Assembly: GCF_017410345.1 (NCBI RefSeq)
Contig: NZ_JAFQQZ010000003.1
Location: 1 to 32,268, forward strand
DNA length: 32,268 bases
From: Methanobrevibacter sp.
GTDB taxonomy: Archaea; Methanobacteriota; Methanobacteria; Methanobacteriales; Methanobacteriaceae
Direction: 5' to 3'
Shown: in pieces, positions 17,351 through 25,819 of the stretch
Layout of the letters: the number at the start of each line of letters is the position of its first letter
How positions within the stretch are numbered: the stretch's first letter is position 1
Made by a program: the position numbers and the translations under genes
The notes under the pieces: model-generated
Database searches by the model: none
The model's input: the letters and a program-made list of their open reading frames with translations, nothing else
Told to the model about the DNA's origin: nothing

Positions 17351-17410
17351 ATTTGAAAATTATTAATTTGAAAATAATTAATTTGAAAATTATTAATTTA
17401 AAAATAATAA
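17351..17410. repeat. Four tandem 15-bp repeats
   Basis: Units of ATTTGAAAATTATTA and close variants occupy 17351-17365, 17366-17380, 17381-17395 and 17396-17410 (the last with ATTTAAAAATAATAA). They lie between the multi-pass membrane protein gene and the exbB-like gene, in what should be a transcribed spacer or the exbB promoter region. They may vary in copy number between strains. Confidence 0.7.
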
Positions 17411-17462
17411 GAATATTATTTTCTTTTAATTTTAAAAATTTATAATTTGAAATAATAATACA

Positions 17463-18146
17463 TTATTTTCTTTTAAGTCTTTTTAAGACCCAATCGCTAT
17501 ATAAAACACCTAAAACAAGGATAATGAGAATAACGATTATTGCATACATCACTTGGTAAGTAGGGGTTAGGATTAGAAAAGACTTGAAGATTGAGTAATC
17601 TAATTCTCTAACAGAACTAAAAGTCAAAGCCAAAATCAGCAAGAATATAAATTCCAAAAACATATATTCCCCGATTACAGCATAATATGGCCTTTTAGCC
17701 TTGTTGAATATTTTAGAAATTTTATAAACCAAAAGCAGAACTATAATGGATAAAATAGCTAATTCCAATGAATTTAAAACTAAATTATCTGATTTTAAGC
17801 ATAATGACAATGCTCCAATTGATATGAATGAAGATAAAACAGTGCCGTAGAATACAATCCTATCATTTTCAATACCATGATTCCTGCCAAAGCTAACAAA
17901 GCGTATTGCAAGTATTAGAACCAATAAGCTAACGAATCCTAAAACATATGGCATGAATGGAATCACATATTCCCCTAAGTTTAAAGAGGATGATATGAAT
18001 GATAAAATAAATACTATCGCACCATAAATCAAGACAAATGGAATAAATTTATTTTTATTAAAATCGTACTTTTTAACTAAAAAGGCAATATTGGTAACGA
18101 ATAATAAAATAAAAACAATTAGATATTCAAAAATCAAATCCATCAT
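17463..18146 (-). CDS. Multi-pass membrane protein linked to the ExbB/ExbD-like pair
   Basis: The 227-residue protein is almost entirely hydrophobic, with about seven predicted membrane helices and a basic C-terminal end (LKRLKRK). No catalytic or transporter motif is recognised by eye. Its size and position beside ExbB- and DUF2149-like genes suggest the archaeal membrane family DUF2162 (called a predicted transporter), but this is unconfirmed. The start has GTGAT 5 nt before the first of two ATG codons. A TATA box (TTTATATAATC, about 18198-18188) lies about 45 nt upstream. It is followed at 167 nt by the exbB-like gene, so all three may be one transcript. Confidence 0.6.
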   Translation of the reverse strand: MMDLIFEYLIVFILLFVTNIAFLVKKYDFNKNKFIPFVLIYGAIVFILSFISSSLNLGEYVIPFMPYVLGFVSLLVLILAIRFVSFGRNHGIENDRIVFYGTVLSSFISIGALSLCLKSDNLVLNSLELAILSIIVLLLVYKISKIFNKAKRPYYAVIGEYMFLEFIFLLILALTFSSVRELDYSIFKSFLILTPTYQVMYAIIVILIILVLGVLYSDWVLKRLKRK

Positions 18147-18187
18147 AGCATATCACATTTTAGTTTAATTAATAATATATTTTTAAA

Positions 18188-18210
18188 TGTGATTATATAA
18201 ACATATCGAT
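18188..18210 (-). promoter_or_regulatory. Promoter of the membrane-motor module
   Basis: On the minus strand TTTATATAATC follows TATCGATATG, about 45 nt before the start codon of the multi-pass membrane protein. The spacing suits a short leader. The 18211-18315 stretch between it and the end of the upstream adhesin gene is A/T-rich and includes the adhesin's termination region (T tracts on the minus strand). Confidence 0.45.
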
Positions 18211-18315
18211 AAGGAATTTAAGAGAAAAAATGAAAAAAAGAAGAATTTGATAATGAATTTCTTATTAAAATAAAAAAGAAAACTAAAAAGAAAATGGAAA
18301 AGAAATTGAGAAAAT

Positions 18316-20538
18316 TTATTTCACAACTGCTTTTCCCTTTACGCTAATTGCTTTAAAGGTATTGTCTCCTGCAAATTTGGCAGTGAATTTATAGCTTTTC
18401 CTTTTATTCAATTTAACTTTCACAACAGCAATTCCTTTTGAATTGGTTTTTGCTGTGTATGTTTTTCCATTGATCCTAAAGTTTATTTTCTTGCCTTTAA
18501 TAGCCTTTCCCTTCGGACTTAGGAATTTGGCAGCCAAGGTCTTTTTCTTTGATTTGAGCTTGAATTTCTTATTTGAGACTTTCAATTTGGCTTTAACCGG
18601 ATTTACCTTAATCTTGTATGACCTAAAGGTTGCATCATAATTATTGTCTCCTAAGAAACAAGCCACAATAGTGTAAGTTCCCTTTTTAGCTAAATTAATC
18701 TGTAATTTAACATACCCATTTTTATCTGTTGTCCTATAGTAATTCTTTCCATTGAAGTTAATAATTATCCTTTTATTAACTAAGGCTTTTGAATTGGAAT
18801 CTGTTAATCTGATTTGGAAGTACTTTCCAATCTTTCCATCCTTGCTGTAAACTGTTGTAGTTGTCATATCCTTAGAAACCAACACAGTCTTATTTCTTGT
18901 AATTGTTGCATTAGGAACTGCAGACCCATTGCCTTGAGAATCAGATTCCTTAATGATCATATTTATCCAGAAAGTAGGGGAGATATATTGCCCATTGGAC
19001 TTGATTAGTTTCAATTGGATAAATTCATCAGGATTTGTTATGTTGAATCCCCAATTGTTATTGTCTATACTTCCATCCCCAAATACAATAGCTTCAAATA
19101 AGGTGCCAGATGCAGAATATAAAGTGAAGTTATTGATTTCTAAATTACATTCTTCCAAAGTTGAATCCTTTATCGCCTTAAGGAACCTTTCCAAGGTTTC
19201 ATTTTCTATAATCAACTCAGGCCTTTCCAATATTGAAGCAGACACTTGAAGATTGGAACCTAAATAATAAATGGAAGCATCCCCATAATTCTTTAAGAAA
19301 CTGGAATTGAAGATAGACATGTTTTCAACGAATTTGCTTGCAAAAATAGCTCCCCCATAAGCATCATTTTGCATAAGAACTCCTCTTAATCCTAAAGCGA
19401 CATTTTCTTCAAACTCGCAGTTGCTTATTTCCATATTGAAAACATTTTGACCTAAATAAATTGCTCCAGCATCTCCAACAGCATAATTATTGATAAATTT
19501 GGAGTTGTTTATTGAAAAATTATTAATCGCCTTCAAGTAGATTGCTCCACCGTAGGTATGGGATATGCAATTAATGAAACTGCAGTTATCAATCCTTCCA
19601 TTGTTTCCAACCCAATGAATAGCTCCCCCTAATCCATCAGCCAAATATGTTTGCTCTTCACCATGCAATGTCCATGCAAATTTTGATATTGCTGAATTGT
19701 TGATGAAAATGGAATTTGAAATGGAATTATTGAATCCTTTCAACCAAATAGCTCCTCCTGAAGATGCAGTTTCATAATTGTAACCTGTATTGTTTATGAA
19801 AGTGCAATTGTCTATTACTGCATTGTTGGATATTAAGTAAATTGCTGGACCATCAGTATGGTGACAGCTGGACTTATTAGCTATATTGTTTAAGAATTTT
19901 GTGTTTAAGATTTTAGCATTATCTCCGAAGCAACTTAATGCAGAGCCTAATTCCCCATTTATTGAGTTTTCAAAGATACAATTATCTATGGTTACATTCC
20001 CATCATTGATTGAAACTGACATTCCATGGGAATTGGCAAACCTGATGTTTTTAATCAATACATTTGGAGATCTTATATCCAATATTTGAGTTAAGAACTT
20101 AGCGTCAAGCGTAGCACCAGAATCATCTCCAACAATATTTAAAGTCTTATTGATGATTATTTTAGAATCACCTGAATAAAGTCCCTTGAGAATAACTGTA
20201 TCATTTTCATTGGCTTGATCAAATAGATTTTGAATGACAGTGAAATCATCCCCACTCTCTGAAGTGAGCATATCTTCAGAGTGATGATATGAACTTATTT
20301 GATCATTTAAATCCTCATTCTCTAAATCTGAATCAGAAATAGAATTACCAAATTCAGAAGTATAAACAGCCCCCCAATCTGAATCTGAAATTTCAGAATT
20401 TTCAACTATTGTATTATCATCATAATTTATATCGATTAAATCATTAGAATTATTTGAAGCAGAAACTAATCCCAAACTTAAAATTAGAATGAAAATTAAT
20501 GATATTGATAATAATAATCTATTAAAATTTATTTTCAT
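18316..20538 (-). CDS. Adhesin-like surface protein with beta-helix and Lys-rich Ig-like C-terminus
   Basis: This is a 740-residue secreted protein. The signal peptide runs to about residue 28 (LLLSISLIFILILSLGLVSA). An acidic Ser/Asp-rich stretch lies at 30-95. From about 100 to 490 is a right-handed beta-helix (pectate-lyase-like) with repeated FxNN and GGAI motifs (GGAIWLKG, GGAIHWVG, GGAIYLKA). Two Ig-like domains follow (about 550-645 and 646-740); the second is very rich in Lys and ends in FAGDNTFKAI…VVK. There is no membrane helix or sortase motif at the end. It resembles Methanobrevibacter adhesin-like proteins; ligand unknown. GGTAGAG precedes the ATG; a TATA box lies near 20590-20603. 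It sits upstream of the membrane-motor genes on the same strand. Confidence 0.8.
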   Translation of the reverse strand: MKINFNRLLLSISLIFILILSLGLVSASNNSNDLIDINYDDNTIVENSEISDSDWGAVYTSEFGNSISDSDLENEDLNDQISSYHHSEDMLTSESGDDFTVIQNLFDQANENDTVILKGLYSGDSKIIINKTLNIVGDDSGATLDAKFLTQILDIRSPNVLIKNIRFANSHGMSVSINDGNVTIDNCIFENSINGELGSALSCFGDNAKILNTKFLNNIANKSSCHHTDGPAIYLISNNAVIDNCTFINNTGYNYETASSGGAIWLKGFNNSISNSIFINNSAISKFAWTLHGEEQTYLADGLGGAIHWVGNNGRIDNCSFINCISHTYGGAIYLKAINNFSINNSKFINNYAVGDAGAIYLGQNVFNMEISNCEFEENVALGLRGVLMQNDAYGGAIFASKFVENMSIFNSSFLKNYGDASIYYLGSNLQVSASILERPELIIENETLERFLKAIKDSTLEECNLEINNFTLYSASGTLFEAIVFGDGSIDNNNWGFNITNPDEFIQLKLIKSNGQYISPTFWINMIIKESDSQGNGSAVPNATITRNKTVLVSKDMTTTTVYSKDGKIGKYFQIRLTDSNSKALVNKRIIINFNGKNYYRTTDKNGYVKLQINLAKKGTYTIVACFLGDNNYDATFRSYKIKVNPVKAKLKVSNKKFKLKSKKKTLAAKFLSPKGKAIKGKKINFRINGKTYTAKTNSKGIAVVKVKLNKRKSYKFTAKFAGDNTFKAISVKGKAVVK

Positions 20539-20588
20539 GATTTCTCTACCCTATTTGTTAGTATAATTAATATTAGATATATTTAAAT

Positions 20589-20604
20589 CGATATATAAAT
20601 TTTA
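20589..20604 (-). promoter_or_regulatory. Promoter of the 740-residue adhesin gene
   Basis: AAAATTTATATATCG on the minus strand forms a TATA box about 55 nt before the start codon, predicting a leader of about 30 nt. The remaining spacer 20605-20777 is low-complexity A/T DNA and contains the T-rich end of the preceding adhesin gene. Confidence 0.45.
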
Positions 20605-20777
20605 GTTAATCGAAGATGATTATTAAAATAAAAATTTTAAAAATGCCCAAAAAATAGAAAAATCTAAAAAAATTAAAAAAAGCTATAAAAAAATAAAGTA
20701 TTTTAAAAAAAAGTAAAAAATTAAAAAATTAAAAAAATTAAGAAATAAAGGTGTTCAAAGCTTTTGACAAGCTTGAA

Positions 20778-22736
20778 CTATTCTTTCATCATCTCAATAA
20801 TATCTTCACGGTAGTATAATCCTATGACAAGTATTATTAAAATCACTAATCCGCCAACACCAATAACTCTGAATGTTTCATCATCAATGGATAATGTTTT
20901 GGCAGATGCACTTTCAGGAACACTGGAACTTGGTGATGGACCTGCTGAGGATGATGCAGAAACACCTGCACTGCCTGAGCTTCCAGATAACACTCCATTG
21001 GAATTGATTGAATAATCCCCTGAAGATAGTCCAGAATCACCGGAACCTGATTGGTTTTGGGAATTAGCATGGCTTGGATTATTTTGAGAATCTGCATTTG
21101 AATTTCTTTTTGAATTTGAACTCAATGCCTTCAACAATTCATTATAGAAACTTTCATAATAATCCATTTCTTCAGAATCCACTTGGTCAAATTGACCCCA
21201 CTGGCTGAATTGCCTATTATCCTCACCTACATTAAGAGAAGAACTTGAGCTTCCCTTTCCTCCAGCACCTGAACCAATATCCAAATACGCAACAGAATTG
21301 ATGAAATTAACAGTATAAGAACGACCATTAACAGTTAGAACAGCTGAAAAATTAGGCAATCCAGAAACGGCATTGCCGTACCTGTCAACAACTGAGAAAT
21401 AATATTTGCTTCCGCTTTGGCGAGAGCGAATGTTAAATCCATATTTCATTCCAACCCTATAACACCTATTCTTTGCAAAGTTCTTTCCAATGCTTACAGC
21501 TTTATCACCCTTATTTTGCAAATCCAATACGCCATTATATGAGAAGAAGTTGTTTTCCAAAGTGAAATTGCCCTTGGTTCCCATGAAATCATAATCGAAC
21601 AAGACCCCCACTCGACTGTTGCCGGTTACAAGATTCTTGTTAAAGGTAAAGTCATTGATCCAACCTTGTATGATAACACCATCACCATTGTCGCTGATTG
21701 TATTGTTGATGATTGACACATTATTTACTGAATAAGGAAAATCAATAGCTGTATACCATTTTCTTATTGTATTTCCTTTCATCAATACGTTGCAAGCATC
21801 CTTGCCGAAGTATATGGCAGTGCCTTCTACACGCTTATCATTGGAAATTATGTTGTTGTTGAGTATACTGATTCCCTTTTTGCTGCTAATGCCCTTTAAA
21901 TTGATTCCAATATTATTCCCGTTATTTGGTGTAATGTTATTCTTGGAAATAGTCACTCCACCAGATTTGGAAATATCTATTGCAATTTTAAAGCTTGAAA
22001 AGACATTGTTACTTATAGTGGAATCGTAAACATCATTGAAAACTATCCCATTCCGTTTTGTAGATATTTTATTTCCAGAGATTCTAATTCCTGAAACATC
22101 ACTTGCATCTACAAAGGAACCGACCAGATTAGTGGTAAAACCGCTAATGTTTGTTCCAGACCCTCCTGACAATATAGTAAATACAGGAATATTGAAGATA
22201 TTAGTAATCAATGTGCCAGATTTACTTATAATGTTTAAAGGCTTTGAAATCTTCAAATAGATATTTTCATAGGAGGAACCTGTAAACTGAATAGTGCTTC
22301 CAGCTGCCACATCATCGATAAGATTCTGAATATATTCATTGATGGAACCATCATAGGAACTTGCATCTTTGATTATAATGGTTTGTGGACCTTTCAATAA
22401 AGAAGCAGAACTGTCTGATTGGGTTAATAAAACATCATTATCGATTTTGCTAGAATCGTCAGTTGAACTTAAGATATCCTTGGATTTCTTATTATTTGAA
22501 TTTCCAGATACATCTGAAATCTCTGCAATGGAATCTGATGAATAATCAATATTGGACTCATCATTAATGGTCTCATCTAAAATATCACTATCAATAACTT
22601 CATCTTGAGAACTGATAGAATCTGATGAAACATCCACAGATAAATCCGATAAATCATTATCTTCAGTTGCAACTGCAGATCCAAGACTTGTGAAGAATAT
22701 TAAGATAATAAAAATCATTAATATTCTCTTCCTAAT
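20778..22736 (-). CDS. Membrane-anchored adhesin-like protein with apparent ATT start codon
   Basis: The chain has about 652 residues: signal peptide (RKRILMIFIILIFFTSLGSA), acidic Asp/Ser-rich region, beta-helix from roughly 120 to 420 with many NN-S turns, a small Ig-like domain (about 425-490), a long Ser/Gly/Asn/Pro-rich spacer likely to be O-glycosylated and to cross the wall, and a C-terminal membrane helix (VIGVGGLVILIILVIGLYY) with a short charged tail. The SD GGGAGGTG (22750-22743) is perfect, but 6 nt after it the in-frame codon is ATT. An ATG 2 nt after the SD is out of frame and stops after two codons. Other in-frame choices are TTG at 22754 (upstream of the SD), GTG inside the SD, or ATG at 22718, which would remove the basic n-region. 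The protein is typical of this family otherwise. Confidence 0.75.
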   Translation of the reverse strand: MRKRILMIFIILIFFTSLGSAVATEDNDLSDLSVDVSSDSISSQDEVIDSDILDETINDESNIDYSSDSIAEISDVSGNSNNKKSKDILSSTDDSSKIDNDVLLTQSDSSASLLKGPQTIIIKDASSYDGSINEYIQNLIDDVAAGSTIQFTGSSYENIYLKISKPLNIISKSGTLITNIFNIPVFTILSGGSGTNISGFTTNLVGSFVDASDVSGIRISGNKISTKRNGIVFNDVYDSTISNNVFSSFKIAIDISKSGGVTISKNNITPNNGNNIGINLKGISSKKGISILNNNIISNDKRVEGTAIYFGKDACNVLMKGNTIRKWYTAIDFPYSVNNVSIINNTISDNGDGVIIQGWINDFTFNKNLVTGNSRVGVLFDYDFMGTKGNFTLENNFFSYNGVLDLQNKGDKAVSIGKNFAKNRCYRVGMKYGFNIRSRQSGSKYYFSVVDRYGNAVSGLPNFSAVLTVNGRSYTVNFINSVAYLDIGSGAGGKGSSSSSLNVGEDNRQFSQWGQFDQVDSEEMDYYESFYNELLKALSSNSKRNSNADSQNNPSHANSQNQSGSGDSGLSSGDYSINSNGVLSGSSGSAGVSASSSAGPSPSSSVPESASAKTLSIDDETFRVIGVGGLVILIILVIGLYYREDIIEMMKE

Positions 22737-22754
22737 ACATTTCACCTCCCACAA

Positions 22755-23475
22755 AAATATAGAAATATGAATTAATTTTAATTTTTACTGTCTAATAATG
22801 AACCAATATTCATATCACGAAAAGATCAAGAGTAAATTATATAATTATAATGATGAAAATAATTTTTTATTTCTGATAATTTTCGAAATATAAATTTATT
22901 ATGAACAGTAATTTATTATTTAAAATATAAATAAGTTTCTAAAAATGAATAGAATTCAAAATTATAAAAAAATAAATTACTCGAATATAAATTAAATGCA
23001 TAAACATACGAAAATTGAATAGATTATCAAATAAAAATTAAAAAATTATTAAAAATCTACTAAAAAATTACAAAAGAAATATCAATGCGAAATTAAATTT
23101 ATTTCATTTAAATTCATTTAAAAAACTTAAAAAGCAAAAAATTAGAAATAAATTAAAAAATATATAAAATATAACTTTTTTTAATAAAATAACTAATATT
23201 TAGCAAAGTAAAAAACAAAATTAGAAAAATAATAAATAAAAAAATAAACGATAAACTTTATATTACATATCGATAATAAATATACATACTAATATGAAAT
23301 ATTTTATTTGCAAAAACTATCTAAAGTTTAAAACCTTAGAAAAAAATTTTTTGCAAATACAAATACCGATGTTATTTCTCATAAAATTGAAAATGAGAAG
23401 ACATTGAGAAAAAACATTGATATTAGTGCAATTTACTAAATTTCTTTTAAAAAAGGAAAAATAAGGAGAAAAAAT
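22755..23475. other. Divergent promoter region between two adhesin genes
   Basis: No gene is seen in this 720-bp very AT-rich spacer. Leftward promoter: TATA-like AATTATATAATTTAC near 22835-22850. Rightward promoter: AACTTTATATTAC at 23254-23266, which would give a leader of about 190 nt. In that leader lies a perfect 11-bp inverted repeat (23306-23316 with 23348-23358). The central part (22870-23240) shows nothing beyond A/T richness. Confidence 0.45.
23306..23358 (+). other. 11-bp inverted repeat in the leader of the 684-residue adhesin gene
   Basis: ATTTGCAAAAA (23306-23316) and TTTTTGCAAAT (23348-23358) are perfectly complementary. The 31-nt loop contains a second weaker pair (TCTAA/TTAGA). 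In the predicted transcript it forms a hairpin about 120 nt before the start codon and could stabilise the message or bind a regulator. Confidence 0.5.
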
Positions 23476-25530
23476 ATGAATAAAAAGATAATCTTATCTC
23501 TTCTTGCAGTATTCATAGTTGCAATTTCTCTTTCCGCAGTATCTGCAGCGGATGATGTGGCTGTAGATGATGTCATAACTGATGCAGGAATTGGCGAAGT
23601 TGTAGCTGTAGAAGAACCTGCAGCAGCAGATGATGCAGTATTGGCAGATGGTGAGGAAAAGACCGGCGATGATATACAAACTTTAATCGATAATGCTGAA
23701 GATGGAGGAGAAGTAGACTTAGGTGTAGACCAAGTTTATAATGTAGCAGATGGAAAAATTTTCAATATTACTAAGAAAGTTACCGTAAAAGGTACCAATG
23801 TTGTCATTAAAGCAAGTGGTGCTTCCCAAGGCGGATCTGGTGCACTTTTCATTGCAAATGTAGCTGGAACCGGATTTGACGGAATCACATTCATCAACAC
23901 TGACGGTAAAAAAACATACGGCCAACAAGTTTCAGGTTATGCTATCCAATTAGCTATTGAAAACGGTACTGTAAACAACTGTAAATTCCTCGATTGGGGT
24001 AGCGGTGTTTACGGTAGAGGAGCAGCATTCTGTAACATTACAAACTCTTACTTCAACGGTTCTTCTGAAAAAGTAACCAATGGAGGAACAAAAGAATACG
24101 GTACCAAAGCAATTAACCTTATGGGTTCCCACGATATCACAGTAAAAGATTGTACCTTTGAAGGACAAGTTCTTGACGGTATTTCCATTGCAAGTAACTC
24201 CGGTAACAACATAATGACCGACAACACTTTCATCGAAAACTGTTACGCTATCTACTTCGGTGGAGCTTCCACCCAAGGATGTGTTATTGCAAACAACTCA
24301 TTCATCAGATGCGGATGGTGTGAAGATGCAGAAGGAAATGTAATCTTTAAAGATTTACCTGTAATCAGTACTCAAAAAGCAGCAAACGGGTATATCATTG
24401 CAGACAACACTATTGAAGCTACTGAAGGATCTATCTTCATGAAAGCTGAATCAGGTAACACTGCACACGGATACCCAAGTGCTATCGGTGACATTAACAT
24501 CACTGGAAACACTTTAACCGTAGCTGAAGGTGCTAACCCAGCAACCATTACCTTCATGTACATTTTAAGTAACCAAGGACAATTAAGCCCATATGCACCT
24601 ATTAACATTAGTGGAAACACTATTGCAGAAGGAGTAACTCCTGTAACTGTATGGTATGCTGACTGGGGTAGTGAAACTGACCCTGTTTTCCCTGCAGCTG
24701 ATCCAGTAGCTACTTCCATAATCATTAAAGACATTTCAACTGCAACCAAAAAAGTAACTATTGAATTGGTAGATGTAAACGGTGTAGCACAAGCTGGAAA
24801 AGAAATTAGCTACTCTATCAACGGTGGAGCAACCCAAACTGGTGAAACCGACGCAGACGGTCTTTTAACTATTGATGTAGCTGAAGATGGTGTAATTGCT
24901 CTTGCATTTGCTGGAGATGAAGAACTCAAAGCAGCAGAAACCAGCATTAACTTTGCAAGTACTGCAGTTAAAACTACTCCAACCATTACTGCTAGTGCAA
25001 TGACTGCTACTGCAAAAATTGCTAAATACTACACAATTACCTTAAAAGATTCCACTGGTAAAGCATTGGTTGGTGAAAGCGTAACCTTCTACTTTAATGG
25101 AAAAACCACTACTGTAAAAACCGATGAAAACGGTAAAGCAAAACTTAGCATCAATGTTGCAACCAAAGGAAACTACCAAATTGCTGTATCTTATTTAGGT
25201 AATGATAAAAACAATGCAGTTACAACAGCTAAAAACATTAAAGTAAATGTACAAGCTACCAAAGCTACCTTCAAGAAAGCTACTTTAAAAGTGAAAAAAG
25301 TTAAAAGCGTAAAATTCACTCTTAAAGATTCCAAAGGTAAAGCTATCAAAGGTAAAAAAATTACCATTAAAGTAAATGGTAAAACATTCAGCGCTAAAAC
25401 CAACGCTAAAGGTGTAGCTACAATCAAAGTAAAAGTAACTAAAAAAGGTAAATTCTTAGCAACCGCTAAATTTGCAGGTGACAACACCTACAAAGCAATT
25501 ACCAAAAAAGCATACTTTACTGTAAAATAA
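23476..25530 (+). CDS. Adhesin-like surface protein, probably abundant, with beta-helix and three Ig-like domains
   Basis: This is a 684-residue secreted protein. The signal peptide (IILSLLAVFIVAISLSAVSA, to about residue 25) is followed by an acidic Ala/Asp/Glu/Val-rich stretch (26-65) and a beta-helix from about 65 to 400 with Gly/Asn turns. Three Ig-like domains span about 412-498, 500-592 and 593-684; the last is strongly basic and ends in FAGDNTYKAI…FTVK, closely matching the end of the 740-residue adhesin. There is no membrane anchor. SD GGAG lies 7 nt before the ATG. Codon choice (AAC, ACC, GGT, TTC) resembles fwd and fdh and differs from the other adhesins here, so it is likely highly expressed, perhaps a major envelope protein. 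A hairpin terminator follows. Confidence 0.82.
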   Translation: MNKKIILSLLAVFIVAISLSAVSAADDVAVDDVITDAGIGEVVAVEEPAAADDAVLADGEEKTGDDIQTLIDNAEDGGEVDLGVDQVYNVADGKIFNITKKVTVKGTNVVIKASGASQGGSGALFIANVAGTGFDGITFINTDGKKTYGQQVSGYAIQLAIENGTVNNCKFLDWGSGVYGRGAAFCNITNSYFNGSSEKVTNGGTKEYGTKAINLMGSHDITVKDCTFEGQVLDGISIASNSGNNIMTDNTFIENCYAIYFGGASTQGCVIANNSFIRCGWCEDAEGNVIFKDLPVISTQKAANGYIIADNTIEATEGSIFMKAESGNTAHGYPSAIGDINITGNTLTVAEGANPATITFMYILSNQGQLSPYAPINISGNTIAEGVTPVTVWYADWGSETDPVFPAADPVATSIIIKDISTATKKVTIELVDVNGVAQAGKEISYSINGGATQTGETDADGLLTIDVAEDGVIALAFAGDEELKAAETSINFASTAVKTTPTITASAMTATAKIAKYYTITLKDSTGKALVGESVTFYFNGKTTTVKTDENGKAKLSINVATKGNYQIAVSYLGNDKNNAVTTAKNIKVNVQATKATFKKATLKVKKVKSVKFTLKDSKGKAIKGKKITIKVNGKTFSAKTNAKGVATIKVKVTKKGKFLATAKFAGDNTYKAITKKAYFTVK

Positions 25531-25543
25531 ATTAACTGATTTT

Positions 25544-25580
25544 GAAAAGTAATTAAATTACTTTTCTCTTTTTTATTTTT
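25544..25580 (+). terminator. Terminator of the 684-residue adhesin gene
   Basis: A perfect hairpin, GAAAAGTAATT (25544-25554), one centre base, AATTACTTTTC (25556-25566), is followed by a T-rich tract (25567-25580). It lies 14 nt after the stop codon on the coding strand. Confidence 0.75.
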
Positions 25581-25765
25581 TAAAACATCCAAAAACTAAT
25601 GACTCTTTTTAATAGATCTTATCTGATAATTGAAGCAGGACCCATTTCAAAAATTATAACAATTGTTAATCAAATTAAGAAAAAATTTATAAAAATGAAA
25701 TGCACATAAATTCATATAGATAGTTATATAATTAGAAAATTTATCAAATAAATTAAAAAGAACAA

Positions 25766-25778
25766 GATATTTATAAAG
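25766..25778 (+). promoter_or_regulatory. Promoter of the giant adhesin gene
   Basis: GATATTTATAAAG forms a good TATA box about 45 nt before the start codon, predicting a leader of about 20 nt that carries GGGAAAGAG as a modest ribosome-binding site. Confidence 0.5.
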
Positions 25779-25819
25779 CAAAATATTAGTTATTTAATTA
25801 AATAAAGTAGGGAAAGAGA

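Noticed and set aside
18203-23275. Shared TATCGAT element near the promoters of three envelope genes (18204-18210, 20587-20593, 23268-23274)
   Set aside because: Its position relative to the TATA box differs in each case, and such a short A/T-rich palindrome is expected by chance.
22755-23475. Replication origin in the A/T-rich divergent spacer
   Set aside because: No origin-recognition-box repeats and no cdc6/orc1 gene nearby; A/T richness is general in this genome's spacers.
24372-24749. Minus-strand ORF of 125 codons inside the 684-residue adhesin gene
   Set aside because: Hydrophobic antisense shadow created by the Ala/Thr/Asn-rich coding strand; no promoter or ribosome-binding site.
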